64,000 bases of DNA from NCBI GenBank assembly GCA_036620675.1, contig JAZHEE010000011.1; one strand, 5' to 3'. Below are positions 43,345 through 51,800 of this stretch, piece after piece; positions within the stretch are counted from its first letter, which is position 1, and every line of letters begins with the position of its first letter. The stretch is from Jejubacter sp036620675 (GTDB lineage: Bacteria > Pseudomonadota > Gammaproteobacteria > Enterobacterales > Enterobacteriaceae). The notes under the pieces are model-generated. The model did no database searches. It was not told the DNA's origin and worked only from the letters and a program-made list of their open reading frames with translations. The position numbers were made by a program, and so were the translations under genes.

Positions 43345-45114
43345 ATGGATGATTTAACCCTGCGCTATTATGAAGCAGAGATGCGCTACCTGCGCGAAGC
43401 AGGTAAAGAATTCGCCCGCGCTCATCCCGACCGCGCTGCCATGCTTAATCTGGATAAATCCGGTGCCCGCGATCCGTACGTCGAGCGCCTGTTTGAGGGC
43501 TTTGCCTTCCTGATGGGGCGTCTGCGTGAAAAGCTCGACGACGACCTGCCGGAACTGACCGAAGGGCTGGTCAGCCTGCTGTGGCCGCACTATATGCGTA
43601 CCATTCCGTCGCTCTCCGTGGTGGCTTTCACACCTGACTGGCGTCAGTTGCGTAAAATGGAGGTGCTGGAAGAGGGCTTCTCTGTGCTGTCCCGCCCGGT
43701 TGGGCCGGAGAATACCGTGTGTCAGTACCGTACCACTCGCGAGGTTCCGCTGCAGCCCCTGAATCTGGCGGACGCTCGTCTGCAGACCGAGCCGGATGGT
43801 CGTGCTGCGATCCGCCTGCGTTTTGAATGCCCGGATAAAGTGGACTGGTCTAAAGCCGGTATTGATAAGGTGGCCATCTACCTCGACGCTGACAGCCCGG
43901 TGGCTTCGGCCCTGCATCTGGCGCTGACCCGACGGGTTCACGCCATGTACGCCCGCCATAGCGAAACCCGCACCGAACGGGTACGCTTTGACGGCTGGTG
44001 TAAGCCGATGGGCTTTGACGATACTGACCGTCTGTGGCCAAAAGGGGATTCCGCGTTCAGTGGCTATCAGCTGCTGCTGGAATATTTCAGCTTCCGCCAG
44101 AAGTTCATGTTTGTGGAGCTCCGGGGCCTGGAGCTGACCGGTCTCAGTGTCAGAAACACCTGGTTTGAAACCGATATCGTACTGGACGGTGGCTGGCCGT
44201 CGGACCTGCCGTTTGAGACGGAAAACTTCCGTTTGCACTGCGCCCCGGTGATAAATCTGTTCCCGCTGGAAGCCGACCCGCTGACGCCGGACCCGCTGCA
44301 AAACGAATACCTGTTGCGTCCGATGCGCGTTCAGGATGGTCATACCGAAATCTACAGCGTGGACGATATCCACGGGGCAGTAAAAAACGGCAAACATCCG
44401 TACGTGCCCTTTACCAGTTTCCGCCATCGCGGCGGCATGATGCGCCATGATGCGCCGGAGCGTTACTTCCATACCCGGGTGAAGCGTGGTCCCTCCGGGC
44501 TGTATGACACCTGGCTAATCCTCGGCGGTAAATCCTTCGAACAGGAACAGTTGTCACAAACCCCGGAGTCGCTCTCTATCCGTATCACCGGCACTAACGG
44601 TCAACTGCCGCGTCGGTCGCTGGAAAGCACGCTGCTGGATCGGGTGGTAAAGGCGGGCAAGGTACCGGTGAAGGTGATGAACCTGAAGGCGCCGACGCTG
44701 CCACTCTATCCGCCAGCCAGTGACCGCTTCCACTGGCGGGTGATGAGCCATCTGGGGTCTAATTTCCTCAGCATGATGGACAATCCGGAGGTGCTGCGCG
44801 GGACGCTGGCGCTGTATGACTGGACCGATGACGAGATGAACCGTCGTCGTCTGGAGGCGATTGTGGCGGTGAAACATACGCTTATCCGCCGCTTTGAACG
44901 AGGCTTTATGCTGCGTGGGGTGGATATCGAAGTCACGCTGAACGCCGACAACTTTGCCGGGGAAGGGGATGTCACCCTGTTCGGTGAAATGCTGCACCGC
45001 TTCTTTGCACTCTATGCCGATGTGCACCTTTTCAACCAGCTGACGCTGGTACTGCAACCGACAGGGAAACGACTGCGATGGAAAGAGAATCACAGCCAGC
45101 ACATTCCGGGCTGA
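43345..45114 (+). CDS. tssF: T6SS baseplate protein TssF
   Basis: 589 aa TssF/VasA, start ATG with CAGGA upstream. Typical opening LTLRYYEAEMRYLREAGKEFARAHPDRAAML and DPYVERLFEGFAFLMGRLREKLDDDLPELTEGLVSLLWPHYMRTIPS; later GNLPRRSLESTLL-like and LFNQLTLV segments. Forms baseplate wedges with TssG and TssE. Overlaps tssG by 37 bp. Confidence 0.95.
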   Translation: MDDLTLRYYEAEMRYLREAGKEFARAHPDRAAMLNLDKSGARDPYVERLFEGFAFLMGRLREKLDDDLPELTEGLVSLLWPHYMRTIPSLSVVAFTPDWRQLRKMEVLEEGFSVLSRPVGPENTVCQYRTTREVPLQPLNLADARLQTEPDGRAAIRLRFECPDKVDWSKAGIDKVAIYLDADSPVASALHLALTRRVHAMYARHSETRTERVRFDGWCKPMGFDDTDRLWPKGDSAFSGYQLLLEYFSFRQKFMFVELRGLELTGLSVRNTWFETDIVLDGGWPSDLPFETENFRLHCAPVINLFPLEADPLTPDPLQNEYLLRPMRVQDGHTEIYSVDDIHGAVKNGKHPYVPFTSFRHRGGMMRHDAPERYFHTRVKRGPSGLYDTWLILGGKSFEQEQLSQTPESLSIRITGTNGQLPRRSLESTLLDRVVKAGKVPVKVMNLKAPTLPLYPPASDRFHWRVMSHLGSNFLSMMDNPEVLRGTLALYDWTDDEMNRRRLEAIVAVKHTLIRRFERGFMLRGVDIEVTLNADNFAGEGDVTLFGEMLHRFFALYADVHLFNQLTLVLQPTGKRLRWKENHSQHIPG

Positions 45115-46157
45115 CCGAGGCGCTTCGTGATGATATCTGGCGGGTGAATTTCTATCGCTTCTGCCAGTTACTTGAACAGGAAACCCCGGATGCGCCACCG
45201 CTTGGCAGTACCGATAAACTCAGCAATGATCCGGTACGCTTTCGTCCGTGGCCGGGGATGGGATTCCCGGCCAGCGAACTGAAGGTTGTTGAAACCGATG
45301 AGGATTATCCGGACCTGGCGCCGACAGTGCGCACCACGTTCCTCGGGATGTACGGTGTGGATTCCCCGCTGCCGACGGCGCTGTTGGATGATATTGCCCA
45401 GCAGCGGGAGGGGTATGAGGCGACCTCCGCATTCCTCGACATCTTCAGCCACCGCATTCTGACCCAGTATTATCGTATCTGGCGCAAGTACGCTTATCCG
45501 GTGACCTTTGAAGCCGGTGGTACGGATGATATCTCACAGTGCCTGCTGGGCCTGGTGGGGCTCGGTATTCCGGGCACGGCAGAGCAGGTGGCCACGCCGT
45601 CCTCCCGTTTTCTGGCGCTGCTCGGCACCCTGAGGATGCCGACCCGTAATGCAGAAGGGCTCCGTCAACTGGTCAGCCTGCTGGCGCCGGAGACCCGGGC
45701 CACCATCATCAGTCCGGACCCGGTCACGGTGCCGGTAACCAGTCGCAGCGGGCTCGGCAAGGGTAATCGTGTATCGCTGTCACAGCGGGCCACGCTCGGC
45801 AGAACCGGAAAAGAGGCCTGCAGCCGTATCCTGCTGATGCTCGCAACGGACAGCCCTGCGGAAGCCGAAGGCTGGCTGCCGGGCGGCCAGATACATACCG
45901 ACCTGATGGTGCTGCTGCGGGTGTATATGGGTTACCGCTCCGATATCAGGGTGCGTCTCACGGTACCCGTGACCTGCCTGCCAGAGCCGCGTCTGGGTAA
46001 GGCCCGTCGGGTTCAGCTCGGACGCACCGGGGTGCTCGGCCTGAAACGCGATAAGCCCGCGAAACGCACCCACCTGACGGTCAGCCTGGGCGCGTATGAA
46101 GGGCTCTCCTGTAGCGCAAAACCTCCGGCACAGCCCGGTGGCTACCGCTTTGACTGA
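45078..46157 (+). CDS. tssG: T6SS baseplate protein TssG
   Basis: 359 aa TssG/VasB: VNFYRFCQLLEQETPDAPPLGSTD, VRFRPWPGMGFPASEL, TFLGMYGVDSPLPTALLDDIAQQ, FLDIFSHRILTQYYRIWRKY, GYRSDIRVRLTV. Partner of TssF in the wedge. Its start lies inside tssF, so translation is coupled. The following gap to tssJ is 55 bp. Confidence 0.95.
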   Translation: MERESQPAHSGLTEALRDDIWRVNFYRFCQLLEQETPDAPPLGSTDKLSNDPVRFRPWPGMGFPASELKVVETDEDYPDLAPTVRTTFLGMYGVDSPLPTALLDDIAQQREGYEATSAFLDIFSHRILTQYYRIWRKYAYPVTFEAGGTDDISQCLLGLVGLGIPGTAEQVATPSSRFLALLGTLRMPTRNAEGLRQLVSLLAPETRATIISPDPVTVPVTSRSGLGKGNRVSLSQRATLGRTGKEACSRILLMLATDSPAEAEGWLPGGQIHTDLMVLLRVYMGYRSDIRVRLTVPVTCLPEPRLGKARRVQLGRTGVLGLKRDKPAKRTHLTVSLGAYEGLSCSAKPPAQPGGYRFD

Positions 46158-46212
46158 TGCTCCCCTACTGACCCCAAACCATTTTGTTGTGAAGTCTGAA
46201 AAGGATCTCCGA

Positions 46213-46740
46213 ATGACATTCGCTTTCCTGCAACGTTGCACATCCCTGATGCTGTTTACTGCTCTGCTGACCGGCTGTGGCCTGACCCAGTCCGTGTCAG
46301 ACGGCGCGGTCAGCATGACCAGAGCCATTTTCTACAAAAAAATAAAGGTGCTACATCTGGACTTTGAACCACGTGCCGCCGCTAATGCCGATGAGGGCCA
46401 GGTTCCGCTTGCCACCATGGTGCAGGTGTACCAGCTTAAAGACCGCCAGAAGGTGGACGCCGCCGACTACCAGAAACTGCTGCGCGATGCGGACACGACC
46501 CTGAAAGAAGACATGGTGGCCAGCAAGTCGCTGCTGGTGATGCCCAAAGGCAGCGTAACCCTCAATATGCCAATGGACGAGGACGCAAAATATGTTGCGG
46601 TGGTGGGGCTGTTCAATCGCCCGGACATCCGTGACAACACCTGGCGCCTGGTGCTGAGCCGGGATGATCTCGATCCGGATAAGCCGCGCACCATCCAGCT
46701 GAACAGCACCGGACTAACCCTGGTCCCTGTGAAGGAGTAA
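46213..46740 (+). CDS. tssJ: T6SS outer-membrane lipoprotein TssJ
   Basis: 175 aa from the ATG at 46213 (AAGGATCTCCGA before it). Lipoprotein signal MTFAFLQRCTSLMLFTALLTGC with lipobox LTGC. The mature protein has the transthyretin-like TssJ segments (ATMVQVYQLKDRQKVDAADYQKLLRDADTTLKEDM, RDNTWRLVLSRDDLD). Binds the periplasmic end of TssM. A longer frame upstream is not used because it lacks the export signal. Confidence 0.93.
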   Translation: MTFAFLQRCTSLMLFTALLTGCGLTQSVSDGAVSMTRAIFYKKIKVLHLDFEPRAAANADEGQVPLATMVQVYQLKDRQKVDAADYQKLLRDADTTLKEDMVASKSLLVMPKGSVTLNMPMDEDAKYVAVVGLFNRPDIRDNTWRLVLSRDDLDPDKPRTIQLNSTGLTLVPVKE

Positions 46741-46744
46741 CGCT

Positions 46745-49276
46745 ATGGATAGCCTGCAGGACAACTGGCTGGCCCTGTTTGACGGACAGACCCGCTACAC
46801 GCTTGAAATTAATGACAGCCCGCTGAAGCCGGATGTGCTCAATTTTCACGGACGGGAAGCGCTGAATGAACCGTTCGAATGGAACATTGCGTTCACCACG
46901 GCGCAGCAGGGTATCACCCGCCAGGATGCGATGCTCAGGTATGCCACCCTGTCGATGCGCTCCGGACGTGTGGTGCAGGGCGTCATCACCGGTTTTACCT
47001 GGCTGAAGGAGACGGCGGACCAGACCCACTACGCGGTGACGCTCTCCTCGCGTCTGGCGCTGCTCGCCCACACCCGCCGCTGTGCGGTCTGGCAGAATGT
47101 TTCCGTACCGGAGCTGGTGGAGCGGGTTCTGCGCAGTCATGGGCTGGAGGGGGCGGATTTTGAGTTCCGGCTGGAGAGGCACTATCCGCAGCGTGAACTG
47201 ATTACCCAGTGGCGGGAAACCGACCTGCAGTTTATTCAGCGCATTCTTTCTGAAGTGGGCATCTGGTTCCGGACCGGGGTGAACACCACTACCGGGCTGG
47301 ATACGGTGACTTTCGCCGACAGTCAGTTGCAGTATCAGTTTGACGTACGGCTTCCGTACCGGGAGCCTTCCGCACTGTATGACGGCGCGGTCGAGGCCGC
47401 GTGGGATGCGCGGGTCTGGCATAACACCGTCACCGGCAGCGTGACCACCCGGGATTACAATTACCGCACCGCCAGCACACCGATGGATGCGCGCGGTCGC
47501 GTCAGAAACGAGACGGCGACCACCGGCGAGCACTACCGCTACCTGACGCCTTACCGTGAAGCGGGCGACGACACCCCCTCCGAACCGGAAACGGAAAGCG
47601 GGGCGTTTTATGCCCGTATCCATCACGAGCGCGAGCTGAACAATGCCATCCGTCTGCATCTGTTCAGTAACGCCAGTCACCTGACGCCGGGCATGGTGCT
47701 GGAGACCGGTGGCCGTGAGGTGCCGGAGCTGAAAGAGGGGATGGTCATCACCCTTGCCACCTTCCGCGCGGCTCGCGATACCCGCCTGCATGTGTCGGTG
47801 TGGGGGATGCCCTACAGCGAACAATTCTGCTTCCGGCCGAAAACGACGCCGCGCCCGGCCATTGCCGGGACGCTGATGGCGCGGGTGGAAAGCGAAGAGA
47901 AGAATGACCCTTATGCGCATCTGGACGACACCGGTCGCTACCGGGTGAAGCTGGACTTCAGCCGCGAGGATGCGGAGCCGGGCTACAGCTATCTGTGGAT
48001 ACGTCAGGCGAAGCCGTATGCCGGTGAAACGTACGGCTGGCACACGCCGCTCATCGACGGCACCGAAGTGGGTATTGCTTTTGACGGTGGCGACCCGGAC
48101 CGGCCGTATATCGCCCGTGCCTTTCACGATTCAGAGCATCAGGACGTGGTGACCCGGGACAACCGCAGCCAGAACGTTCTGCGCACGGCAGGGCGCAATG
48201 AACTGCGGATGGAAGACCGGCGTCAGGCAGAGCATATTGCGCTGAGTACGCCGTTCGGCGCCACGGCCCTGAATCAGGGGCATATCGTGGATGCACAAAA
48301 TGAAGCGCGCGGCACCGGGTTTGAGCTGCGCACCGACGAGTTCGGGGTTATCCGCGTGGCAAAAGGGCTGCTCATTACAGCAGATGGTCAGGCGAAGGCT
48401 GAAGGCGACGTGCTGAGCATGGATGAAGCCCTGAGAGAAATTGAGGCGGGGCATCAGCGGCTGGCCCTGCTGGCGGATGCAGAGCGCCAGGCGCTGGCGC
48501 TGGAAGCGGATGTGGCCAGTCAGACAGCGATGTTCAGTGAGCGCCTGAAGCCGCTGAACGAGGTGGTTCACTTCACCGCGCCTGAAGGCATGGCGTTTAC
48601 CAGCGATGAACACCTGCAGATGGCGGCGACGGACAATATCGCCATCAATGCCGGCGGAGACATCAGTACCGGCTCGCTGGGGAATACGGCCCTGCTGGCA
48701 GGGCTGAGCCTCGGGCTGTTTGCACAGAGTGGCAAACTGAGCCTGATTTCCGACCAGGGGCCGGTACAGGTGCAGGCGCAGAACGGCGCCCTGAATATGA
48801 GTGCGGCGCAGAAACTGAGCATCAGCAGTATGAGCGACATGCTGTTTGCCGGTAAGAAGAAAGTGACGCTGATAGGCGGTGGCAGCTATGTGAAGATAGA
48901 GGCGGGGGGGATTGAGTACGGCACGCCGCATACGTACATCCGTAATGTCAAGCGTACGCTCAAGCTTCGTGCGGCCGATCAGGCGATGGCATTTCCCCTC
49001 ATGGGGACATCACATATCTATTCTGCTGTTTATCAACTCCAGGATGAACAGGGAAGACTGCTTGCCGGAATGCCTTATCGCCTGACAACGCCGTCCGGTC
49101 AGGAGGTTACCGGATTCAGTGATACCAAAGGCCGGACCGTTGCGGTTTATACCCGTGAGCAGGAAGCCGTGGATCTGCACATTGTACAGGATAAACCTCA
49201 GCCAGAAGAAACACTGTGGTTCATTGGTAGTGAAGATCAACAGCAACTGATAACTGAATTCAGGGAGAGCGTGTAA
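46745..49276 (+). CDS. vgrG: T6SS spike protein VgrG (second copy) with tail domain
   Basis: 843 aa, AAGGAGTAACGCT before the ATG. Gp27/gp5-like VgrG body (HGLEGADFEFRLERHYPQRELITQWRETDLQFIQRILSEVGIWFR) and, after IRNVKRTLKLR, an extra C-terminal part of about 110 residues (MGTSHIYSAVYQLQDEQGRLLAGMPYRLTTPSGQEVTGFSDTKGRTVAVYTREQEAVDL), which looks like a transthyretin/Ig-like adaptor for cargo. The next gene overlaps its stop by one base and encodes the likely cargo, a nuclease. Positions 47216-48946 recur at 51855-53585. Confidence 0.93.
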   Translation: MDSLQDNWLALFDGQTRYTLEINDSPLKPDVLNFHGREALNEPFEWNIAFTTAQQGITRQDAMLRYATLSMRSGRVVQGVITGFTWLKETADQTHYAVTLSSRLALLAHTRRCAVWQNVSVPELVERVLRSHGLEGADFEFRLERHYPQRELITQWRETDLQFIQRILSEVGIWFRTGVNTTTGLDTVTFADSQLQYQFDVRLPYREPSALYDGAVEAAWDARVWHNTVTGSVTTRDYNYRTASTPMDARGRVRNETATTGEHYRYLTPYREAGDDTPSEPETESGAFYARIHHERELNNAIRLHLFSNASHLTPGMVLETGGREVPELKEGMVITLATFRAARDTRLHVSVWGMPYSEQFCFRPKTTPRPAIAGTLMARVESEEKNDPYAHLDDTGRYRVKLDFSREDAEPGYSYLWIRQAKPYAGETYGWHTPLIDGTEVGIAFDGGDPDRPYIARAFHDSEHQDVVTRDNRSQNVLRTAGRNELRMEDRRQAEHIALSTPFGATALNQGHIVDAQNEARGTGFELRTDEFGVIRVAKGLLITADGQAKAEGDVLSMDEALREIEAGHQRLALLADAERQALALEADVASQTAMFSERLKPLNEVVHFTAPEGMAFTSDEHLQMAATDNIAINAGGDISTGSLGNTALLAGLSLGLFAQSGKLSLISDQGPVQVQAQNGALNMSAAQKLSISSMSDMLFAGKKKVTLIGGGSYVKIEAGGIEYGTPHTYIRNVKRTLKLRAADQAMAFPLMGTSHIYSAVYQLQDEQGRLLAGMPYRLTTPSGQEVTGFSDTKGRTVAVYTREQEAVDLHIVQDKPQPEETLWFIGSEDQQQLITEFRESV
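47216..48946 (+). repeat. vgrG body repeat, copy 1
   Basis: 1731-bp segment of vgrG2 (from ETDLQFIQ to TYIRN). All stretches compared are identical to 51855-53585, 4639 bp further on, same orientation and reading phase. Confidence 0.9.
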
Positions 49277-50559
49277 TGGCGCTGCCAGATTTACCCGATA
49301 CGCCGGGCGCGGATATTCCCACCGGGACCAACAATCAGCTGTGGGACTGCACAACAACCGGTGTTGAAATGGTGGAAAAACAGTCGCGTCTGCCAACGAG
49401 CGATAACCGACAATACCTGCATATCAAGGTGGAATACGCGATGCGATTTCCCCGGCTGTCGGCAGAGATACGTCGTGGCGGGAAAAGCTATCAGATGAGC
49501 CTCAAGCAACTGATGCTGAGCGGGCTTATCCGGGTGGATGAAATTGCCCGTGATTACCGGTGGTGGTACAAAGCTGAAGTCCCGTTTGATATGCGAACCA
49601 CACCACCGCGTCCGTTTCTCAGTAGCTCGTTGCTGGGTGAAGGCGCTGGCAGACGACATACCACTAATCCCTTCCCGGTACCAGGAAAGGGGATTTACCG
49701 CCGCCCGGATATCATCATCGTCAGGAACAAAGAGGATCGCTGGCCGGGCCTGGCGGGGCCGGATGCAGAAGGTCAGATGCACGCTGATAATCTGGAGCGC
49801 CTTGTGGAGGTGAAGTTTCCGGGAGATACACTGAAAGAAGATCAATACGATGAATATATGTTTATTGTCGGGGAACGTCCTAATCGTATGACCATTCTGG
49901 AGGTCCATGACTGCCGCCCTGAAGAGCAGCAGTGGGTTGATCAGGTGGTGAACGTGACGATGAAAGCCTGGAAAACCAGCGGGGCGAAATACTGGCCATT
50001 GTTCCTTTATCCGCCCATTTTCACCCCAGGTCCACCGGCAACCCCGGAGCCTGCGAAAGTTGAACCCTGGACGTATGCCGGGAAGGCCGTGGCTGACCTC
50101 AGTGAAGGGGTAATTAACAATGTGGCGGCTGGCTGGCATGCGCTGTCAGAAGCGATGCAGCAGGAGCTTGACCGGGTTGCGGGCTGGCTGAATGACAGCG
50201 GTGAATGGGTCTACTCTCAGGGGCATCAGGCGTGGCAATGGGTCAGCAACACGGGGCGCAGCGCAGCGTCGTGGACAAATGAGCAGCTAAGGTCAGCCTG
50301 GTCTGCCATCCAGAAAGCAACCGATATGACGCTGGAGATGCTGAAGCAGGTTGACTGGGTGCAGGTACTGACGGATGTGGCGGTTACCGTCGGCGTGGTG
50401 CTTGTTGTGGTCGGTGTGGGGGCTCTGGTGGTGACGCTGGGTATACCGGAAGCGCTGCTTGCGGCGTTTTTACTGATAATTCGTCTGGCAATCACCGCGT
50501 GGGAAGCGCTGGCAGCCGTCCTGGGTGCCGGAACCGCAGGTGTGCTGGCAACCCAATAA
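49276..50559 (+). CDS. T6SS nuclease effector with VRR-NUC domain (TseV-like)
   Basis: 427 aa. Residues about 130-230 carry a PD-(D/E)xK nuclease of the VRR-NUC type: RRPDIIIVRN with D145, LVEVKFPGD with E178 and K180, then KEDQYDEYM. Expected to damage DNA in the target cell. The C-terminal part contains amphipathic helices and two strongly hydrophobic stretches (VLTDVAVTVGVVLVVVGVGALVVTLGIPEALLAAFLLIIRL), which may help it cross the target inner membrane. Starts on the last base of vgrG2; followed 9 bp later by a DUF3396 immunity gene, the same pairing as in Salmonella TseV/TsiV. Confidence 0.82.
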   Translation: MALPDLPDTPGADIPTGTNNQLWDCTTTGVEMVEKQSRLPTSDNRQYLHIKVEYAMRFPRLSAEIRRGGKSYQMSLKQLMLSGLIRVDEIARDYRWWYKAEVPFDMRTTPPRPFLSSSLLGEGAGRRHTTNPFPVPGKGIYRRPDIIIVRNKEDRWPGLAGPDAEGQMHADNLERLVEVKFPGDTLKEDQYDEYMFIVGERPNRMTILEVHDCRPEEQQWVDQVVNVTMKAWKTSGAKYWPLFLYPPIFTPGPPATPEPAKVEPWTYAGKAVADLSEGVINNVAAGWHALSEAMQQELDRVAGWLNDSGEWVYSQGHQAWQWVSNTGRSAASWTNEQLRSAWSAIQKATDMTLEMLKQVDWVQVLTDVAVTVGVVLVVVGVGALVVTLGIPEALLAAFLLIIRLAITAWEALAAVLGAGTAGVLATQ

Positions 50560-50568
50560 GGAATGATA

Positions 50569-51798
50569 ATGGAACTGAATGATTTAGACCTGAATTATAT
50601 TGAGAAGTGGTTGCCTGAGGTGTCGGTTAAGTACAAGGACGGTAGCCCGGCAGTGAATCTCGGGCTGATTATTACCGTATTTTTTAAAGATGGTCATACA
50701 CCCGAAGTGCGCCGTAAAATGGTGGAGTGTGTTGATCGTTACTATAATGAATTTAAACCGTATCTGAAAAAAACACTGCCCGTAAAGAAATGGACAGCTA
50801 TAACGGAAAAAAACTACGCAAAAATGCGACAGGAGATACTGGGCTCTTCCCCGGAAGAAATATTTAGTTGGGTACTGAGTTCAGGAACCGAAACTTACTT
50901 GGCTCCTGATTACAACATTCTGATTATGGGTAAACGGATATACCATAATGACAATGATCGCTCGGTTATTAAACTCACCTTTCCGCTGTCTCTGTTGAAA
51001 GAGTCGAATGGGAAGGATTGTTATCAGTCCTGGTTGATGTGGCTGTGTGAAACTTTTCACGTGGAGAGCGGCTACGCGGGGCTGTCTTTTATACTTCCCT
51101 ATGATCGCGAACGCATGTTCCCTTACGAATACAAACTGGCGCAACGCTTTCCGGGCGTAATGGTGGATTCTATCGGAACGCTAGATGGAAGATTTGTGGT
51201 GAACAACCTGAAAAGCGTTTGCTGGTATACAGTCTTGGGCAATTCCTGGCTTGAAACACTCGGCGGTGCTGAGAAGCTTGCTCATCGTTTGAATAATACA
51301 CCAGAGATTGAACTGCTACCTTATAACGGTGGCCTTATCCTGAAGGCTGGAGCACTACCGCCAGCGCTGGGTGAGACGAAAACCGAAGAACTGCCGCCAT
51401 TACTGGTGAAAGTAAACCAGATCATTAAACCCATTAGGTTTAATGGGACACGTTCGTTGCATTTCTACTCCGAACACGAAAATTTTCAGTTCGATGATGA
51501 GTCCAGCTTACAGTGGTACAGGCGCTTTGACGAGGCGAGTGCTCTTCTGGATGAAGAAGACGCCGGGAAATCCTGTGAACCGGTTCGAATCACCCGCTGG
51601 ACGGATGAAATTGCCCCTCATGCGGGTGAGTGGGCAAGCATCGTTAACGGCACAACGCAATATATTCAGACGCAGCAGGGGCAGAAAATGCCTGCATTTG
51701 AGGATAAAGATGGCAAACAGCACCGCGCCCGCTGGTCATTACTCAAACGTGATGATGGCAATAGTGTGTTTGCAATGGCTCCGGATGAAGAGAGGTAA
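50569..51798 (+). CDS. DUF3396 type VI immunity protein (TsiV-like)
   Basis: 409 aa. ATG at 50569 is 6 nt after AAGGA; an ATG 6 bp earlier is too close. Matches DUF3396 'type VI immunity' proteins (VNLGLIITVFFKDGHTPEVRRKMVECVDRYYNEFKPYLK, FHVESGYAGLSFILPYDRERMFPYEYKLAQRFPGVMVDSIG). No signal peptide, so cytoplasmic, as needed against a nuclease. It should bind and block the VRR-NUC effector encoded directly upstream. Confidence 0.82.
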   Translation: MELNDLDLNYIEKWLPEVSVKYKDGSPAVNLGLIITVFFKDGHTPEVRRKMVECVDRYYNEFKPYLKKTLPVKKWTAITEKNYAKMRQEILGSSPEEIFSWVLSSGTETYLAPDYNILIMGKRIYHNDNDRSVIKLTFPLSLLKESNGKDCYQSWLMWLCETFHVESGYAGLSFILPYDRERMFPYEYKLAQRFPGVMVDSIGTLDGRFVVNNLKSVCWYTVLGNSWLETLGGAEKLAHRLNNTPEIELLPYNGGLILKAGALPPALGETKTEELPPLLVKVNQIIKPIRFNGTRSLHFYSEHENFQFDDESSLQWYRRFDEASALLDEEDAGKSCEPVRITRWTDEIAPHAGEWASIVNGTTQYIQTQQGQKMPAFEDKDGKQHRARWSLLKRDDGNSVFAMAPDEER

Positions 51799-51800
51799 CG

